From contig CAWJKE010000006.1 of assembly GCA_963843455.1 (NCBI GenBank), forward strand, positions 1-64,000: a DNA stretch of 64,000 nt, in the 5' to 3' direction. This document shows positions 8,572 to 18,704 of the stretch, piece after piece; position 1 is the first letter of the stretch; each line of letters begins with the position of its first letter. The position numbers were made by a program, and so were the translations under genes. Under the pieces are notes generated by a model. The model did not search any database. It was not told the DNA's origin and was given only the letters and a program-made list of their open reading frames with translations. This DNA comes from CAIQPS01 sp963843455 (GTDB lineage: Bacteria; Actinomycetota; Thermoleophilia; RBG-16-64-13).

Positions 8572-10662
8572 ATGACCGACACACAAGCCACTCCTACCCG
8601 TCGCTCGGCTGCCGGCGCACTCTGGTGGCGTGTGGCGCGCGGGGTGGGGCGCCTCATAGGCATCATCATTATCCAGGCGGCCGTACTCTGGCTGGTCGCC
8701 CGCATCCTCCCCGGGGTCAGCCTGGTAGGCGTCGGGGCTCCCTTGGCCGTATCGTTGGCCATGCTGGTCGCCATGCTTGTGATCTGGCCGCTCTTCGTTC
8801 GTTTCTTCTTCAAGATCATCCTATGGACAGCCGGCCTGGTGACCGTGCTGGTCAACGGCCTCGTCGTGCAGGTGGCCAGCTGGATCAGCCCCAATCTGCG
8901 AGTGGACAACTTCGGCTGGGCGGTTCTCTTCGCGTTGATATCGACCATAGTCCTGACTGCGCTCTTGGGCTTTATCTCGTTCGAGGACGCCGGCGTCTTC
9001 AGGCGGATCGTCCTGCGGCGCCAGAAACGTTTGGTGGACGAGAGCAGCGTCGGCAAACCCGGTGTGATATTCCTCGAGATCGACGGTCTCGCCCACGACG
9101 CGCTGGTCCGTGCGATGAACGGCGGCAAGGCGCGTACGCTGCGCAAATGGGTGGAGTCGGGCACGCATCGTCTCGTGCCCTGGGAGACCGACCTCTCCTC
9201 GCAGACCAGTGCCTCCCAGGCGGGCCTGCTACATGGCAACAACAACGACATCCCGGCCTTTCGCTGGTTCGACAAGGATCTCGGCCGGGTGGTCGTTTCG
9301 AGCAACCTCAAGGTCCTCGGACCGTTCGAGAAGGCCCACTCCGACGGCAACGGGCTTCTCGCTCACGGCGGCACGGCCAGGGCCAGCATGCTTTCAGGCG
9401 ACGCCGACGAGGTCATGCTGGTCGCCAGCAGGGTGACCGAGGAGAGGGGGGAGAGCTACCGTTCCTTCTTCGCCTCGCCCCTGAGCTTCACTCACACGAT
9501 GATGCTCTTCTTCTGGGAGATGATCCTGGAGACGGGGGCCAAGTGGTCTCAGCGGTTCCGCAACGAAGAGCCCAGGATCGATCGTCACCTCAAGTACACG
9601 GTTCTTCGAGCCGGGATGACGGTAGCGCTGCGCGATCTCAGCATCAGCGGAGTCGTTGGCGACATGCTTCGCGGTGCTCCTTACTGCTATGTCACCCTGG
9701 CCGGGTACGACGAGGTCGCCCATCATTCCGGGCTCGACCGCCACGACACTCTCGCCGTGCTCCGCAAGACGGACGCCCGCATCAAGAACCTTCAGAACCT
9801 CGCCAAGATCGCCCCACGGGATTACCACTTCGTCGTCCTCTCCGACCACGGCCAGACGATGGGCGCGACCTTCCTACAGCGCTACGGATACGACCTGGAG
9901 GAGCTCGTCCGACAGTCGGTCTCATCGGGCACCACCGTCGGCGGGCCGAGCACCTACTCGGAGAGCGGTGCAGGGGCGGGAGTGGGCAAGGGACAGAGCG
10001 ATTGGGAACACGTGTCCACCATCGACGTCGCCGCCCAGGAGTCGGGAGTGGCCAAGAGCCGCATCGGGGGGCTGCTCGACAAGCGGTTGCACGCCGGCGA
10101 CCCTGTGCCCACCTCGATGACCGACCTGGTGGTCATGGCCTCGGGGAACCTTGGGATCATCTCCTTCACCGGGCCCAAGCACCGGGTGACGCTCGAGGAT
10201 ATCGAGCGCGAACAGCCCGAGCTCATGGACAGTCTGGTCAACCACCCCGGAGTGGGATTCGTGATGGTGGCCACAAAGGGTGCAGGAGGCGCGGCGGCGA
10301 ACGACGCCGCCGGCGCCGGCGACACGGTGATCATCGGCAAGGGCGGGCGGCACTACCTCGGCGATGATCGGGTCGTGGGCGACGATCCTCTGCTTCCTTA
10401 CGGCCCGAACGCGGCGCGTCACGCACGTCGGACCAACTCCTTCGGCAATTGTCCCGACCTCCTCGTGATGAGCACTTACTGGCCCGAGACCAACCAGAAT
10501 GCCGCTTTTGAGGAACTGGTGGGCAATCACGGCGGGCTCGGCGGCGAGCAGACCAAGCCTTTCGTGCTGTTCCCGGCCGAATGGACCCTTGACGACTCAG
10601 AGCTCATCGGGGCGGAGTCGGTGTTCAGAAACCTCAAGCGCTGGACAGGGCTGACCGCCTAG
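8572..10662 (+). CDS. Fusion of phage-holin-IV-like membrane domain with alkaline phosphatase superfamily domain
   Basis: The 696-residue protein starts with four helices (about 20-125; GIIIIQAAVLWLVARILPGV, then LAVSLAMLVAMLVIWPLF) like the actinobacterial four-helix holin family IV. From residue ~165 it becomes an alkaline-phosphatase-type enzyme: GVIFLEIDGLAHDAL supplies the metal-binding Asp, TSASQAGLLHGNNNDIPAF resembles the nucleophile (Ser/Thr) region, and VVLSDHGQTMGATF is the second metal motif. This suggests a membrane-anchored phosphodiesterase or phosphatase. GTG at 8548 in the same frame is an alternative start. The substrate is unknown. Confidence 0.75.
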   Translation: MTDTQATPTRRSAAGALWWRVARGVGRLIGIIIIQAAVLWLVARILPGVSLVGVGAPLAVSLAMLVAMLVIWPLFVRFFFKIILWTAGLVTVLVNGLVVQVASWISPNLRVDNFGWAVLFALISTIVLTALLGFISFEDAGVFRRIVLRRQKRLVDESSVGKPGVIFLEIDGLAHDALVRAMNGGKARTLRKWVESGTHRLVPWETDLSSQTSASQAGLLHGNNNDIPAFRWFDKDLGRVVVSSNLKVLGPFEKAHSDGNGLLAHGGTARASMLSGDADEVMLVASRVTEERGESYRSFFASPLSFTHTMMLFFWEMILETGAKWSQRFRNEEPRIDRHLKYTVLRAGMTVALRDLSISGVVGDMLRGAPYCYVTLAGYDEVAHHSGLDRHDTLAVLRKTDARIKNLQNLAKIAPRDYHFVVLSDHGQTMGATFLQRYGYDLEELVRQSVSSGTTVGGPSTYSESGAGAGVGKGQSDWEHVSTIDVAAQESGVAKSRIGGLLDKRLHAGDPVPTSMTDLVVMASGNLGIISFTGPKHRVTLEDIEREQPELMDSLVNHPGVGFVMVATKGAGGAAANDAAGAGDTVIIGKGGRHYLGDDRVVGDDPLLPYGPNAARHARRTNSFGNCPDLLVMSTYWPETNQNAAFEELVGNHGGLGGEQTKPFVLFPAEWTLDDSELIGAESVFRNLKRWTGLTA

Positions 10663-10811
10663 CCCCCGGGCCGGTCGGCGCCGGCATGCCGAGAGAGTGG
10701 CCGTCTTCGCTTGACTCCCCGACCGTTGGCGTTCAGAGTGGGCGGCAGGAAGGTGAGCGGCGGCCGCCGGAGGGTGGTCTCCCACAAACGTCGCGACGGT
10801 GCGGGGGTGAG

Positions 10812-11531
10812 ATGGCTTCAGAAGCCTCGGGTGGCTACCTAGCTGAAGAGAGACTGGTAGTAAGGAGCCCGCGCTCCGCAGCCATCGCCGGCATGCTGTT
10901 CGCCGTGTTGTTCTCGGTGAGCGTGATCATCCTCAAAGTCTCGGTGAGCGACGTGACCAGAGACCAAGGCCAGTGGCTCGCCGAAAAAGCCGGATGGGTC
11001 ACGTTCGCGATTGGCCTCATGCCCTTTGCCGGCATCTTCTTCCTCTGGTTCATGGGCGTCGTGCGCGCTCGCCTGGGCCGCTTCGAGGACCAGTTCTTCT
11101 CGACCGTGTTCGTGGGAAGCGGGTTGATCTTTCTCGCCATGGTGTTCGTGGCCTCGGCGATCGCCGGCGCCATCGTCACGGGCTACGCCCGTGACCCGAG
11201 CGGCTTCCCGGGCAGCAGTACGTACTTCTTGGCGCGCGATCTCATCACCCAGATCTTCGGTATCTATGTGATGCGCATGGCCGCGATATTCCTCTTTTCG
11301 CAGGCTACCCTGTGGCTGCGAACCAAGGTAATGCCCCGCTGGATCATCTTCATCACCTACCCGATCGGACTCGTGCTGCTGTTTGTCTTCACCCGCTCGT
11401 TTTGGGTGGTTCTCGTCTTTCCTGCCTGGGTGCTTCTCGTGAGCGTCTACATCATGGTCGTCAGCTTCCGTCGGCGGCCGGAGGTCGGAGATGCCGAGAT
11501 TCTGACTGCTCCTGAAGCGGCAAGCGACTGA
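10812..11531 (+). CDS. Six-helix membrane protein, function unknown
   Basis: ATG at 10812 just after GGGGGTGAG gives 239 residues with about six membrane helices (SAAIAGMLFAVLFSVSVII, GWVTFAIGLMPFAGIFFLWF, FVGSGLIFLAMVFVASAIAG, and three more). No catalytic motif seen. The in-frame extension to 10686 is Arg/Gly-rich and unlikely to be translated. It precedes the SulP gene by 24 bases in the same direction, so the two may be co-transcribed. Confidence 0.6.
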   Translation: MASEASGGYLAEERLVVRSPRSAAIAGMLFAVLFSVSVIILKVSVSDVTRDQGQWLAEKAGWVTFAIGLMPFAGIFFLWFMGVVRARLGRFEDQFFSTVFVGSGLIFLAMVFVASAIAGAIVTGYARDPSGFPGSSTYFLARDLITQIFGIYVMRMAAIFLFSQATLWLRTKVMPRWIIFITYPIGLVLLFVFTRSFWVVLVFPAWVLLVSVYIMVVSFRRRPEVGDAEILTAPEAASD

Positions 11532-11555
11532 TCTCGGACGGGAGGTAGTCGCCCC

Positions 11556-13259
11556 ATGAAACTGCCCGGTATCCTCAAGCGCTTGAAACCCAACCCGAAG
11601 ACAGCTCGCCCGGACGTGGTCGCGGGCGTCGTCCTTGGAGTGGAGAGCGTGCCCGACGCCCTCGCCTCGGGCGTGCTCGCGGGGGTCAATCCGCTCTATG
11701 CCTTGTACGCGGTCATGATAGCCACGCCGGTAGGAGCCATCTTCTCCGGTTCGGTGTATTTGAGCGTCCAGACCACCAGCGCCATGTCGCTCGTGGTCGC
11801 CAGCGTCGCGGTTGTCACGAGCGGCGGCTCCCCCGGCACGCTCTTCGCGCTCTCGATCATGACCGGGGTGATCATGTTGGCGGCCGGCTTCCTGAAGGCG
11901 GGCCGACTTCTGCGCTGGGTGCCCAATTCGGAGATGGTGGGTTTTATGACCGGGGTGGCCTTTCTCATCATCCTGGGTCAGTTGGGCGACCTCACCGGGT
12001 ACTCGAGCGAATACAGCAATAAGGTCGCCAAGACCGTGGATCTGCTATTCAACCTCGACAAGGTCGATCTCCCGACCGTCGCGGTGGGAGTCGGCACGAT
12101 CATCCTCATCATCGTGTTGCAGAAGACCCGCCTCCGCGGGTTCGGCCTGGTGGTGGCTATCATCGTGGCCTCGATGCTCCCGGCGCTCTTCAGCTGGGAT
12201 TCCGTGGCCAAAGTCTCGGACATCGCCGAGATCACGGGCGGGCTGCCTCGACCGGCTCTGCCGGATTTCTCGCAGTTCTTCCGGCTCATTGTGCCGGCGC
12301 TTTCCCTGACTGTCATCGGGCTGATCCAGGGCGCCGGGGTGAGTCAAGCGTTTGTGAACCCCGATGGACGATACCCCAATCCCTCGCGGGACTTCGTAGG
12401 GCAAGGAGCGGCCAACGTGGCCGCAGGTCTCATTCAGGGCATGCCGGTCGGGGGGTCGGCCTCCGCGACCGCCCTGATCGTCAGCAGCGGGGCGAGGACG
12501 CGGCTCGCGAACATCGTTGCCGGTGTAGTGATTGCCGTGGTCACGCTGCTCTTCTCCGGGGTGGTGGGCAAACTCGCCCTCCCTGCCCTCGCAGGCCTGC
12601 TTATGGTCGTCGGCTTTGGGATCATCAAGCCCGCCAACATAGGCGCCGTGTGGCATACGGGCAACATCCAGCGGATCATCATGATCATCACCTTCGCCCT
12701 AGTCTTGCTGATCCCACTCCAATACGCTGTGCTGGTGGGGGTGGCTCTCTCCATCTTCCTGTTCAGCGTGCGCCAATCCCAGCGGATCGTAGTGGTGGAG
12801 TGGAAGCTCAAGGAAGGCAGGCTTCCCATCGAGCAGAAGGTCCAGGCCACGATTCTGCCGAGGAGCGTCACGGTGCTGGTTCCCTACGGGAGCCTCTTCT
12901 ACGCCGCCGCTCCGGCCTTTGAGGAGAAGCTGCCAAAGATCGACTCCCGGACGAGCCACTCGGTGGTGATATTCAACCTTCACAGCCGCACGGATTTGGG
13001 CAGCACCTTCATGCGTACCATCGATCGATACGCCGAGGACCTCAAGAAGCACGACAGCCGTCTCATGCTGGCGGAGGTCGATCCTGCGCTCAAGGAGCAG
13101 TTGGCGCGGGCAGGCATAGTGGCTTCGATCTCGCGCCGGAGCATATTCCTGCAGACCGAAGAGGTCGCGGGGTCGCTCTACGAAGCCCATGCTGCCGCCG
13201 AGGAATGGGTCTCCCAGCAGGCGCCCGAAGGTGGCGAGCCGCCCGCGCCCGACGCCTAG
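11556..13259 (+). CDS. SulP family inorganic anion transporter with STAS domain
   Basis: 567 residues. The N-terminal SulP core begins with RPDVVAGVVLGVESVPDALA, the helix-1 signature, and continues through about 12 helices to residue ~405. From about 430 to 545 a soluble STAS-like domain follows (VVIFNLHSRTDLGSTFMRTI). SulP proteins move sulfate, bicarbonate or other anions, usually with Na+ or H+. Sulfatase genes are close by, so sulfate is a reasonable but unproven substrate. It converges with, and overlaps by four bases, the antiporter gene. Confidence 0.88.
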   Translation: MKLPGILKRLKPNPKTARPDVVAGVVLGVESVPDALASGVLAGVNPLYALYAVMIATPVGAIFSGSVYLSVQTTSAMSLVVASVAVVTSGGSPGTLFALSIMTGVIMLAAGFLKAGRLLRWVPNSEMVGFMTGVAFLIILGQLGDLTGYSSEYSNKVAKTVDLLFNLDKVDLPTVAVGVGTIILIIVLQKTRLRGFGLVVAIIVASMLPALFSWDSVAKVSDIAEITGGLPRPALPDFSQFFRLIVPALSLTVIGLIQGAGVSQAFVNPDGRYPNPSRDFVGQGAANVAAGLIQGMPVGGSASATALIVSSGARTRLANIVAGVVIAVVTLLFSGVVGKLALPALAGLLMVVGFGIIKPANIGAVWHTGNIQRIIMIITFALVLLIPLQYAVLVGVALSIFLFSVRQSQRIVVVEWKLKEGRLPIEQKVQATILPRSVTVLVPYGSLFYAAAPAFEEKLPKIDSRTSHSVVIFNLHSRTDLGSTFMRTIDRYAEDLKKHDSRLMLAEVDPALKEQLARAGIVASISRRSIFLQTEEVAGSLYEAHAAAEEWVSQQAPEGGEPPAPDA

Positions 13260-14539
13260 TCTTCGCCGTGCGAGGTCGGTGAGGCGATGCCGCGCCGCGT
13301 CTCCGTCAGTGCCGTCGGCTCGAGTTCCGGACTTCCGGGCGCAAAACCGGCCGCCTTGGAGCCGTACCACGCGGCCACCGGCCCGGCCGAGATACCGTGA
13401 AGGACAACGCTCAACAAGATGGTCCAGCCCGCGGTGGCGGCAAGCAGTGACGTTTCGATGCCGGCCTCACTCAGAGACTGGAGAGCGAGGATCAGGAACA
13501 CGACGCTGGCCAAGCCACGAGGGCCGAACCAGCCGACGAACAACACGGTCGACCAGTGCATCTTCTTGCCGAGAAGCGAAAGGGCCACCGCCGCCATCCG
13601 TACTACGGTCAGGCTCAACAGCGCATAGACGATCGGTTGCCACCCAAGTCCGTCGGAAAGCACGAGTGGCGCGATGGCTGCCCCGAAGATGAACCAGACG
13701 ACAAAAGTGAGGAGGACGCCCGTCTTCTCCGCATATCGGACTGCCTCAGTCGCCGTCTGATGGTTCACGGCGCCGAAGGCGATGCCGCCGACGAAGGCCG
13801 CGATGAACCCGTTGCCCTCCAGGGCGAGGGCGCCGCCGTAGGCCAGCAGTGCGAACGCGAAAGCCGCGAATTGGCGCGAGGCCGCGGTGGACCACTTCCG
13901 GCTCGCGGACAGGCGCATCAGGTAGCCGCCGACGGCACCGACGGCGATCCCGACGCCCACCCCGATGGCCATCTCCTCGATGGCCGTGACGACGGGACTC
14001 CCGGTGTGCTCGGCCTCCGCGATCACGATGCCGATGAAGAGCACCACGACCGGAGTCGCTATGCCGTCGTTGAGCCCGCTCTCTACGTTGATCCCGCGGC
14101 GGACCCTATCGGGCACCCGCGGATTCCTGAACATAGCCAGCCCAAGTGAGAGGTCGGTCGGCGCCAGGATGGAGGCGAGCAGGGCACAGGTGGCGAGGCC
14201 GAGCGCAGGCAGGAGAAGCCAGGCCGAAAGCGCGCCAAAGACTACCGCGAGCGGAAGGCCGACAAAGAGAAGCAGAATGAGGAGCGAAGCATCCCGCCGC
14301 AGGGCGCGAAGGTTGACGCTCGAGGCATCGGAGAAGAGCAAGAGAGCCAATGTTACCCCGGTGATCACGCGCACGAGTTCCGAGGCGGTGGTCGGATCGA
14401 CCACTGACAGGCCTCTCGTGCCGAACAGAAAACCGATCAACACGAACACGATGGGTCCGGTCACCAAGAGATGCTCGACCCTCGCGGCCACCAGGGCGTA
14501 CAAGGCTATGAGACCCACCAGCACAAGATACCCAGTCAT
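13256..14539 (-). CDS. Cation:proton antiporter (CPA1/NhaP type)
   Basis: About 427 residues with 12-13 hydrophobic helices. The CPA1 core is recognisable: ATCALLASILAPTDLSLGLA, then GLNDGIATPVVVLFIGIVIA, where the ND pair is the ion-binding signature, and FVGWFGPRGLASVVFLILAL. The GGGGAGG site lies directly against the ATG at 14545 but six bases before the ATG at 14539, so the latter is the likelier start. It is the last gene of the minus-strand sulfatase series. Confidence 0.88.
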   Translation of the reverse strand: MTGYLVLVGLIALYALVAARVEHLLVTGPIVFVLIGFLFGTRGLSVVDPTTASELVRVITGVTLALLLFSDASSVNLRALRRDASLLILLLFVGLPLAVVFGALSAWLLLPALGLATCALLASILAPTDLSLGLAMFRNPRVPDRVRRGINVESGLNDGIATPVVVLFIGIVIAEAEHTGSPVVTAIEEMAIGVGVGIAVGAVGGYLMRLSASRKWSTAASRQFAAFAFALLAYGGALALEGNGFIAAFVGGIAFGAVNHQTATEAVRYAEKTGVLLTFVVWFIFGAAIAPLVLSDGLGWQPIVYALLSLTVVRMAAVALSLLGKKMHWSTVLFVGWFGPRGLASVVFLILALQSLSEAGIETSLLAATAGWTILLSVVLHGISAGPVAAWYGSKAAGFAPGSPELEPTALTETRRGIASPTSHGED

Positions 14540-14581
14540 ACCCATCCTCCCCGCGGTTTAGCCTGTCGACGGCGTGCGCGT

Positions 14582-16945
14582 CTACTGCCGGGCCATGGCG
14601 ATTCGCACGTCGGCTTCGGTATCGGGGATCAGTTCGCCGGATACATCTATGGTGACCCGCTTGATGGTCCCGGTGAAGCGGAACGCGCCCTGGTATTCCT
14701 CGGGCGCTGCCGGTTCGCGGCCGTCGTAGCCGCACGTGAGACCCTGAGTCCCGAACATGGCCAGTACGGAATGGGGCATGTCTATGCCGGCGACCAGCTT
14801 GCGGTCGACGTAGAGCTGGCATCGGGCCGGCACCCCGTACCCTTGAGCGGGATCGGGCTTTCCGATGGGCTCGAACTCGTAGCGCAATTCGACTTCACCT
14901 TCCGGGATCACTGCCTCCGACTTGAGCCAGAACTTGTCGCGGCCCAGCCAGTTGTACAGGAAGTAGAGCCTCCGGTCCTTGACGAAGAAGGTATATCCGC
15001 CGGTGCGACCGCCGAAGGCCAGCAGCACACCCTCCGCACCGCCCTCGGGGATCACAACCTCCGCCGTGATGCTCCAGGGCCGGTTGTACAACTTGGGCGC
15101 TGCGGTGAACGGGACCGACGCCCCGCCGGGGTACAAGACGAACTTATCCCTGGGCTTGGCGATCGCCGGGCGTTCCACGTTCAGGCGCTCGAACGCGCTT
15201 CCGTCGACCGGCAGTACCTGGTACTTGCCCGCCTCGGCCCACCACCGGCCGACCATCTCGATCAACTTCTCGGGGTGCTCGGCGGCCACGTTGCGGGTTT
15301 CGGAGTAATCCTCTGCGACGTGATAGAGCTCCCAGGCGTGCGCCTCGATGTCTGCGAGCACGTCGTTGCTGATCTTGTCGCCGAACTTGCGGCCTTTCTG
15401 GGCGGCCTCGGTGAAGGTGGGACCCGGCCAAGGGCAGACCGCCCGCCAGCCGTCGTGGTCTATAGCGCGATGGCCGATCATCTCGAAGTACTGGGTATGG
15501 TGATTAGTGGGCGCAGCCGGGTCGTTGAACGTGTGGGCGAAGCTCACTCCCTCTATCGGCGCTTGGCTGACGCCGCGGACGTTCTGCGGCGCTTCGACGC
15601 CCAGAGCTTCCAACACCGTCGGCACAAAGTCGATGATATGCCCGTATTGCGTCCGCACTTCTCCCCGCGCGTGAATGCCCTGAGGCCACGACACGATGCA
15701 CGGGTCTGTGGTTCCGCCCCGATACGTCTCCCGCTTCCAACGGCGGAACGGCGTGTTGCCGGCGTTGGTCCAGGCCCAGGGATAGTGGTTGCAGCTCTCG
15801 ACGCCGCCCAATTTGTCGATCATCGCGAGGTTGTCTTCCAGCGATTCCTTGGCGTTGTTGAAGAAGAACATCTCGTTGAGCGAGCCCACCGGCCCCCCCT
15901 CGGAGCTGGCGCCGTTGTCGGAGACGACCATGATGAGCGTGTTGTCAAGCTCGCCGATCTCCTTCAAGAACTCGAGGACACGTCCGAAGTGATGGTCCGT
16001 GAAGCTCACGAAGCCGGCATAGACCTCCATGAACCGCGCATAGAGCCGCTTCGCGTCGTTCGGCAGAGTCTCCCAGGCGGGCACGTCGGGGTCGTGGGCC
16101 GAGAGTTCGGTGCCCGGGGGGATGATGCCCATGTCGAGTTGGCGCTGGTGGACCATCTCGCGGTACTTGTCCCAGCCCATGTCGAACTTGCCCTTGTACT
16201 TGTCCGCCCACTCCTTGGGCACGTGGTGCGGAGCGTGGCCGGCGCCTGTGGCGTAGTAAAGGAAGAAGGGCTTGTCCGGCGCGGTGACCTGTGAGTCCTG
16301 AATGAACTCGATGGCCTTGTCGGCCAGGTCGACGCTCAGATGGTAGCCCTCTTCGGGCGACTTGGGCGGCTCGACCTCATGATTGTCGTAGGTCAGTTCC
16401 GGATACCACTGGTTGGTCTCGCCGCCGACGAAACCGTAGAAGCGCTCGAAGCCGCGGCCGAGGGGCCAGCGGTCGTAGGGTCCCGCCGCCGTCGTGTGCT
16501 CCGGCGGCGTCAGGTGCCACTTGCCGACGCAGAAGGTGTTGTAGCCTTGGGGTAGCAGCATCTCGCTGAGCATGGCCCTGTCGAAGGGCAGGATGCCGTT
16601 GTAGCCGGGATAGCCGGTGGAGAACTCGGTGATCATCGCCAGCCCGAGCGAGTGGTGATTCCGCCCGGTGAGGATGCAACCCCGCGACGGCGAGCATAAC
16701 GCCGTAGTGTGCATGTTTGTGTAACGCAGGCCGTTGGCGGCCAGGCTGTCAATGACCGGCGTGTCGACCAGCCCGCCGAAGCAGGACAACTGCCCGTAGC
16801 CCACGTCGTCCAGCACGAAGAAGAGAACGTTGGGCGCGCCCTCAGGCGGTCGCGGCGGTTCAGGCCAGGCCGGCGAGGACTCTTCGGTGGTGCGTCCGAT
16901 GACACCCGTGAACGGGGCACCATCGCTATAGGTCTTGATGGCCAT
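14582..16945 (-). CDS. Arylsulfatase, Cys-type (cytoplasmic)
   Basis: 787-residue sulfatase (S1 family). Metal-binding Asp pair in VLDDVGYG (46-47). The active-site motif CSPSRG at 84-89 has Cys84 to be oxidised to formylglycine. VGKWHL around 145 and VVSDNGASSEGG are further alkaline-phosphatase-fold motifs. A C-terminal domain of about 200 residues (580-787) is beta-rich. There is no signal peptide. It hydrolyses a sulfate ester; the substrate is unknown. The neighbouring maturase (18705-19979) fits Cys-type activation without oxygen. Confidence 0.9.
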   Translation of the reverse strand: MAIKTYSDGAPFTGVIGRTTEESSPAWPEPPRPPEGAPNVLFFVLDDVGYGQLSCFGGLVDTPVIDSLAANGLRYTNMHTTALCSPSRGCILTGRNHHSLGLAMITEFSTGYPGYNGILPFDRAMLSEMLLPQGYNTFCVGKWHLTPPEHTTAAGPYDRWPLGRGFERFYGFVGGETNQWYPELTYDNHEVEPPKSPEEGYHLSVDLADKAIEFIQDSQVTAPDKPFFLYYATGAGHAPHHVPKEWADKYKGKFDMGWDKYREMVHQRQLDMGIIPPGTELSAHDPDVPAWETLPNDAKRLYARFMEVYAGFVSFTDHHFGRVLEFLKEIGELDNTLIMVVSDNGASSEGGPVGSLNEMFFFNNAKESLEDNLAMIDKLGGVESCNHYPWAWTNAGNTPFRRWKRETYRGGTTDPCIVSWPQGIHARGEVRTQYGHIIDFVPTVLEALGVEAPQNVRGVSQAPIEGVSFAHTFNDPAAPTNHHTQYFEMIGHRAIDHDGWRAVCPWPGPTFTEAAQKGRKFGDKISNDVLADIEAHAWELYHVAEDYSETRNVAAEHPEKLIEMVGRWWAEAGKYQVLPVDGSAFERLNVERPAIAKPRDKFVLYPGGASVPFTAAPKLYNRPWSITAEVVIPEGGAEGVLLAFGGRTGGYTFFVKDRRLYFLYNWLGRDKFWLKSEAVIPEGEVELRYEFEPIGKPDPAQGYGVPARCQLYVDRKLVAGIDMPHSVLAMFGTQGLTCGYDGREPAAPEEYQGAFRFTGTIKRVTIDVSGELIPDTEADVRIAMARQ

Positions 16946-17058
16946 GAGATCCTCCCTGTTCTGTACTGGCCCTTGAGTCTGAGGGATTCGGTGATGCGGC
17001 CCTAGCGACGCCTCGCGGTCCGCCGGGGGCGGTGGCCGATGGGGTGCGGAATAGCCCC

Positions 17059-18552
17059 TCAGTGCCCCTTGCTGCTCTGCGCTTCCTCCAGTTGGCGCAT
17101 CACTGCTTCCAGGTTGAACGACGCCGGCTTCTGGCGAGGCGGGAACTTAACGAAGTCTTCGATCTGCGCCGCCACCAACGCCTGCATGCCGTAGATCATG
17201 AAGGCGTGGTCGAGCATCCAGTCCCAGTAGGTGTTCGAATTCTCGTCGGCCCGCTCGAACGGGTCGCGGCGAAGGTTGAATATCTTGGGCACGCGCAGAG
17301 GCACGAATGGCTCAGCCCAACATTGTAGCCGCGTCGCACGCTGCTCCATAAGCACGGCTTTCCAGTCCAGGTACCGGATGGCCAGGGTGTCCCCGTCATC
17401 GCTGATGTAGAAGAAGAACTTGCGGGGACTCTCCTCGACCTCACCGGTGAGATAGGGGAGCATGTTGTAGCCGTCCAGGTGGACCTTGAAGGTCTTGTCG
17501 CCGGCCACGTGCCCGTCGAGCAGCTTTTCTTTGATGTTCGGATCGCCCGCGACTGCTGCAAAAGTCGCCGCCCAGTCCTGATGAGTGACGATGCCGTTGA
17601 GAACGGTGCCCGCCTTGAACTTGCCGGGCCAGCGCACGAAGGCCGGCACACGCCAGCCGCCTTCCCAGTTGGTGTTCTTCTCGCTGCGGAACGGGGTGAT
17701 GCCGGCGTCCGGCCAACTGTTGTAGTGCGGTCCATTGTCCGTGGAGTACATGACGATCGTGTCCTCCGCGATGCCCAGTTCATCGAGCTTGTCCAGCATC
17801 CGTCCGATATTCTCGTCGTGGGCGACCATCACGTCGTTGTAGTCTCCCTGGCCGCTCTTGCCCTTGTGCTTGTCGGCGCAGTGGGTGCGGAAGTGCATGG
17901 CCGACGTGTTGTACCAGAGGAAGAACGGCGTGCCGGCGCCGTGAGACCGGTCGATGAAATCGAGCGCGTGCTCCGTGACCTCGTCGTCGATGGTCTCCAT
18001 ACGCTTCTTGGTGAGCGGCCCGGTGTCCACGATCCTCTGTCCACCCTTGCCGTCGGCCCAGCAGTGCAGCACGCCTCTGGGGCCGAAGCGCTGCTTGAAG
18101 GCGGGGTCCTTGGGATAGTCAGGGAGTTCCGGTTCTTCCTCAGCGTTGAGATGGTAGAGGTTGCCGAAGAATTCATCGAAACCGTGCAGGGTGGGCAGGA
18201 ACTCGTCCTTGTCGCCCAGGTGGTTCTTGCCGAACTGACCGGTGGTGTAGCCGTGAGGCTTGAGTAGCTCGGCGATGGTGGGATCTTGTGGCTGCAAACC
18301 GAGGTCCGCTCCGGGCATCCCAACCTTGGTCAGGCCGGTGCGAATGGGATTCTGGCCGGTGATGAAGGCCGCGCGTCCGGCGGTACAGCTCTGCTGGCCG
18401 TAGTAGTCGGTGAAGGCGATGCCTTCGTTGCCGATCCGGTCGATGTTGGGCGTCCGATAGCCCATCTGGCCCCGGCTGTTGTAGCTGATGTTCCACCATC
18501 CGATGTCGTCTCCCCACAAGATGAGAATGTTCGGCTTCCGCTGCTCTGCCAT
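17059..18552 (-). CDS. Arylsulfatase, Cys-type (cytoplasmic)
   Basis: 497-residue S1-family sulfatase. Metal-binding LWGDDIGWWNIS (Asp15-Asp16) is at the N-terminus, with no signal peptide. The active-site motif SCTAGRAAF has Cys56 and follows the relaxed C-x-A-x-R consensus rather than C-x-P-S-R. FGKNHLGD replaces the usual GKWH-type motif, and VMYSTDNGPHYNSWPD supplies the second metal site. Lies 113 bases upstream of the larger sulfatase, same strand. Confidence 0.9.
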   Translation of the reverse strand: MAEQRKPNILILWGDDIGWWNISYNSRGQMGYRTPNIDRIGNEGIAFTDYYGQQSCTAGRAAFITGQNPIRTGLTKVGMPGADLGLQPQDPTIAELLKPHGYTTGQFGKNHLGDKDEFLPTLHGFDEFFGNLYHLNAEEEPELPDYPKDPAFKQRFGPRGVLHCWADGKGGQRIVDTGPLTKKRMETIDDEVTEHALDFIDRSHGAGTPFFLWYNTSAMHFRTHCADKHKGKSGQGDYNDVMVAHDENIGRMLDKLDELGIAEDTIVMYSTDNGPHYNSWPDAGITPFRSEKNTNWEGGWRVPAFVRWPGKFKAGTVLNGIVTHQDWAATFAAVAGDPNIKEKLLDGHVAGDKTFKVHLDGYNMLPYLTGEVEESPRKFFFYISDDGDTLAIRYLDWKAVLMEQRATRLQCWAEPFVPLRVPKIFNLRRDPFERADENSNTYWDWMLDHAFMIYGMQALVAAQIEDFVKFPPRQKPASFNLEAVMRQLEEAQSSKGH

Positions 18553-18704
18553 CGTGGTCTCCCCCTTGAACGCAGAATCACTGCAAGACGCGAAACTCTC
18601 GCCACTAGGGCGACTAATCCGATGCCAATATCCATCTTACACGCGGGACAGGCGCCACCGCGGCGATCGGTGCCGAGAGCCCCCGTCTCGACCCATTTAC
18701 TCGG

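Noticed and set aside
8625..10367. 580-codon plus-strand frame inside the holin-phosphatase gene
   Set aside because: Arg/Gly/Pro-rich out-of-phase shadow of a gene with membrane helices and catalytic motifs.
14471..16294. Long plus-strand open frame (about 600 codons) opposite the large sulfatase
   Set aside because: It is the antisense of a clear sulfatase with intact catalytic motifs; high GC makes long antisense frames common. No domain recognisable and no ribosome site.
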